A DNA stretch of 64,000 bases from JAEYZS01 sp964469265 (GTDB taxonomy: Bacteria; Bdellovibrionota; Bdellovibrionia; Bdellovibrionales; JAEYZS01): assembly GCA_964469265.1 (NCBI GenBank), contig CAYXYF010000001.1, positions 124,001 through 188,000 on the forward strand, in the 5' to 3' direction. The translations under genes and the position numbers were made by a program. The notes under the pieces are model-generated. The model was not told the DNA's origin and did no database searches. It saw nothing but the letters and a program-made list of their open reading frames with translations. Shown here one piece after another: positions 62,054-64,000 of the stretch. How positions within the stretch are numbered: position 1 is the first letter of the stretch; every line of letters begins with the position of its first letter.

Positions 62054-64000
62054 TTTTATCAACTTTTGGAAATCATCCCAGGATAAAATCTTTACACCAA
62101 GCTCTTGGGCTTTATCAAGTTTTGAGCCCGCAGCCTCACCAGCCAAAACATAGCTTGTCTTTTTGCTCACGGATCCGCTCACTTTCCCTTTATGGGATTC
62201 AATCATAACCTTTATATTATCTCGCTCCATGGGGAGTGTGCCTGTAATTACAAAAGTAAATCCCTCTAGCTTGTTGGAAGAGACTTTATTTTCCTCTTCC
62301 TGAATTTCAACGCCGTTTTGAATTATTCTTTGGATTTCTTTTTTAAAGGACGCTTGTGAAATACTATCGATAATCGACTGAGCAACTTTTGGTCCGACGC
62401 CCTCAACCGTAACGAGCTCATCAAACTGAGCACCTAAAAATCTCTCAAGAGTACCAAAGTAATTAGAAATAAGCTTTGCTGTTTGTTCTCCGACAAACCG
62501 TATCCCTAGAGAATAAATAAAGCGGGAGAGTGAAGGGTTTCTGCTGCTGTCAATGCTATCAATAATATTTTGCGCAGATTTCTCTCCTTGTCTTTCAAGA
62601 CCAAGAATGTGATCGAGTTCAATTTTAAAAAGATCGGAGTAAGAATGGACAAGCCCTGTATCCACAAGTTTATTGATGAGTTTATCTCCGACCTTTTCAA
62701 TGTTCATAGCCCTCTTTGAGACGAAGTGCTTAAGAGATTCTTTTATCTTGGCATCGCAAACGGGGTTGGGACATCTTAATACGACTTCGCCCTCGGCTTT
62801 AACGGCCTCTGACTGACAAACAGGACAGAGGTTCGGAATCTTGAAGGGTTTTGAATTTTTGCCTCGCTTGTCTTTTAGAACTTGGACAACCTCAGGGATA
62901 ACATCTCCAGCCCTGTGAACAATCACATAATCCCCTTCTCGAACGTCCTTTCTGTCAATTTCATCTTGGTTGTGTAAAGTGGCATTGGTAACGGTAACGC
63001 CACCAACTAAAACAGGAGTCATGACGGCAACGGGAGTGAGCGCTCCTGTTCTTCCCACTTGCACCGTAATTTTTTCGATTTTCGTTTCAGCCTGCTCGGG
63101 TTCAAACTTTGCGGCGTTTGCCCATCTTGGAGATCTTGCAATAAAGCCTAACTCTTCTTGAAGGCTGAGACTATTGACCTTTACAACAATGCCATCAATA
63201 TCAAATGGTAACCCTTTTCTCACTTTGTGAATATAGTGATAGTAGTCTACGGCCTCTTGTGAGTTCTTCGCTAAAGTTAAATATTTATCGCTAACTGTAG
63301 GGACCCCCCACTCTCTAAATTCTTGAATAACTTCTTTTTGTGTTGAAACTTTTAAGCCTTCGGAGTCGCCCAGTGCATAGCCATAAAATCGTAAGGGTCG
63401 TGAGGCTGCAATCTTTGGGTCCAATTGTCGAATCGTCCCTGCAGACGCGTTTCGCGGATTTGCGAATGGAACTTCACCAGCTTCTTGTTGGGCCTCGTTT
63501 AGCTTTAAAAAATCATTCTTAAGCATTAAGACTTCGCCACGGATTTCAACAAGCTTTGGCGCTTTTTTTGTTTTAAGCCTCATTGGAATAGATTTGATAG
63601 TTCGGATATTCGATAGCACATTTTCACCAGTAATGCCGTCACCTCTTGTCAGCGCGCCAGTTAAAATACCGTCTTCGTAAATTAATTCAATGGCAAGGCC
63701 ATCAAGCTTGAGCTCACAGAAGTACTCAATATCGCTTTCGCTCGCTAAAACTTTTTTAGCTCGCTTATCAAAGGCCAAGATGTCTTCGGGTGAATAACTG
63801 TTTTGTAAAGAGAGCATGGGCTTTCGGTGTTCCACTTTTTGAAATCGCGAAAGAGGCTGTGCGCCTACGCGCTGTGTAGGAGAAAGCTCCGATATGATCT
63901 CAGGATATGCTTCTTCGAGATTTTTTAGCTCTTCAAATAATTTGTCATATTCGCGGTCTGATATCGTCGGTCGGTCTAATACGTGGTAACTGGTGTCGTG
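62051..64000 (-). CDS. ligA: NAD-dependent DNA ligase, 5' end outside the window
   Basis: Seals nicks in replication and repair with NAD+. The frame is open from the stop at 62051 to the right edge, 649 codons. The apparent GTG start at 63835 is internal, because homologous sequence (YHVLDRPTISDREYDKLFEEL, SPTQRVGAQPLSRF) continues upstream; only about 20-30 N-terminal residues are missing. The adenylated Lys is in CELKLDGLA, followed by the OB fold (GRTGALTPVAVM), the four-cysteine zinc finger (CPVC ... CPNPVCDA), HhH repeats and a C-terminal BRCT domain. Normal gene, truncated only by the window. Confidence 0.97.
   Translation of the reverse strand, partial: HDTSYHVLDRPTISDREYDKLFEELKNLEEAYPEIISELSPTQRVGAQPLSRFQKVEHRKPMLSLQNSYSPEDILAFDKRAKKVLASESDIEYFCELKLDGLAIELIYEDGILTGALTRGDGITGENVLSNIRTIKSIPMRLKTKKAPKLVEIRGEVLMLKNDFLKLNEAQQEAGEVPFANPRNASAGTIRQLDPKIAASRPLRFYGYALGDSEGLKVSTQKEVIQEFREWGVPTVSDKYLTLAKNSQEAVDYYHYIHKVRKGLPFDIDGIVVKVNSLSLQEELGFIARSPRWANAAKFEPEQAETKIEKITVQVGRTGALTPVAVMTPVLVGGVTVTNATLHNQDEIDRKDVREGDYVIVHRAGDVIPEVVQVLKDKRGKNSKPFKIPNLCPVCQSEAVKAEGEVVLRCPNPVCDAKIKESLKHFVSKRAMNIEKVGDKLINKLVDTGLVHSYSDLFKIELDHILGLERQGEKSAQNIIDSIDSSRNPSLSRFIYSLGIRFVGEQTAKLISNYFGTLERFLGAQFDELVTVEGVGPKVAQSIIDSISQASFKKEIQRIIQNGVEIQEEENKVSSNKLEGFTFVITGTLPMERDNIKVMIESHKGKVSGSVSKKTSYVLAGEAAGSKLDKAQELGVKILSWDDFQKLIK

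Noticed and set aside
63833..63835. GTG at 63835 as the ligA start
   Set aside because: Clear LigA homology continues upstream in the same frame to the window edge.
1..64000. CRISPR arrays, insertion sequences, prophage or defence islands
   Set aside because: No regularly spaced repeats, transposase or phage-type genes, or terminal repeats were seen; the window is almost entirely core genes in conserved order.

Overview
This window is the replication-origin region of an AT-rich, Gram-negative, predatory-bacterium-like chromosome. Three things point to the Bdellovibrionota (Bdellovibrio/Pseudobdellovibrio-like): the rpmH / dnaA-dnaN-recF-gyrB-gyrA core, the neighbouring parAB-bactofilin-ATP synthase block, and a 64-residue bacterial histone very like the one known from Bdellovibrio bacteriovorus. 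The taxonomic call is inference from gene content and remembered homologues, not from a search. No rRNA, tRNA, insertion sequence, prophage or CRISPR array was recognised.

Layout. (1) Left arm, 1-18.3 kb, almost entirely minus strand and pointing away from the origin: rpmH-rnpA-yidD-yidC-khpB-mnmE-mnmG-rsmG, a lone plus-strand lipoprotein gene, parA-parB-bactofilin, then ATP synthase genes b'-b-delta-alpha-gamma-beta-epsilon, a small unknown gene and a convergent nagZ. Two near-perfect parS palindromes lie in the parA leader and inside rsmG. (2) Origin, 18.3-27.3 kb: dnaA (TTG start), a 235-bp dnaA-dnaN spacer with DnaA boxes, a (CTA)4 DnaA-trio and an AT-rich tract, then dnaN, recF, gyrB and gyrA on the plus strand. 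(3) 27.3-29.8 kb: a TPR lipoprotein and the missing membrane part of the ATP synthase (atpZ, atpI, atpB, atpE), ending in a strong terminator. The ATP synthase genes are therefore split across the origin. (4) 29.8-40.6 kb, minus strand: a small exported protein, a shortened uvrA, a phosphohexomutase, pdxA, three parvulin-type foldases in a row, an acyltransferase and etfBA. (5) 40.6-50.1 kb: a DnaA-box-bearing spacer, a small unknown gene, a hydrolase/FHA pair, rpsF-DUF2232-rplI-dnaB, a tiny protein, a Fis-like regulator, queE and ftsK. (6) 50.1-55.2 kb, plus strand: a TPR protein, an LptM-like lipoprotein, dapF-dapA-dapB, a degenerate HPPK-like gene, a transaldolase and a lipoprotein. (7) 55.2-64 kb: a large exported protein, a 2-oxoglutarate-type oxygenase, a lytic transglycosylase, a membrane-anchored metallophosphoesterase, the histone, and ligA running off the right edge.

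The genes mostly serve chromosome initiation, segregation and topology, translation and tRNA modification, energy conversion, lysine/peptidoglycan-precursor synthesis and envelope biogenesis. The most notable points are the clear origin architecture, the Q-E-S sodium-type ion-binding signature in the c subunit, the UvrA lacking most of its insertion domain, the HPPK-like gene with a lost metal ligand inside the dap operon, the histone with a palindrome in its promoter, and a DnaA-box pair far from the origin.
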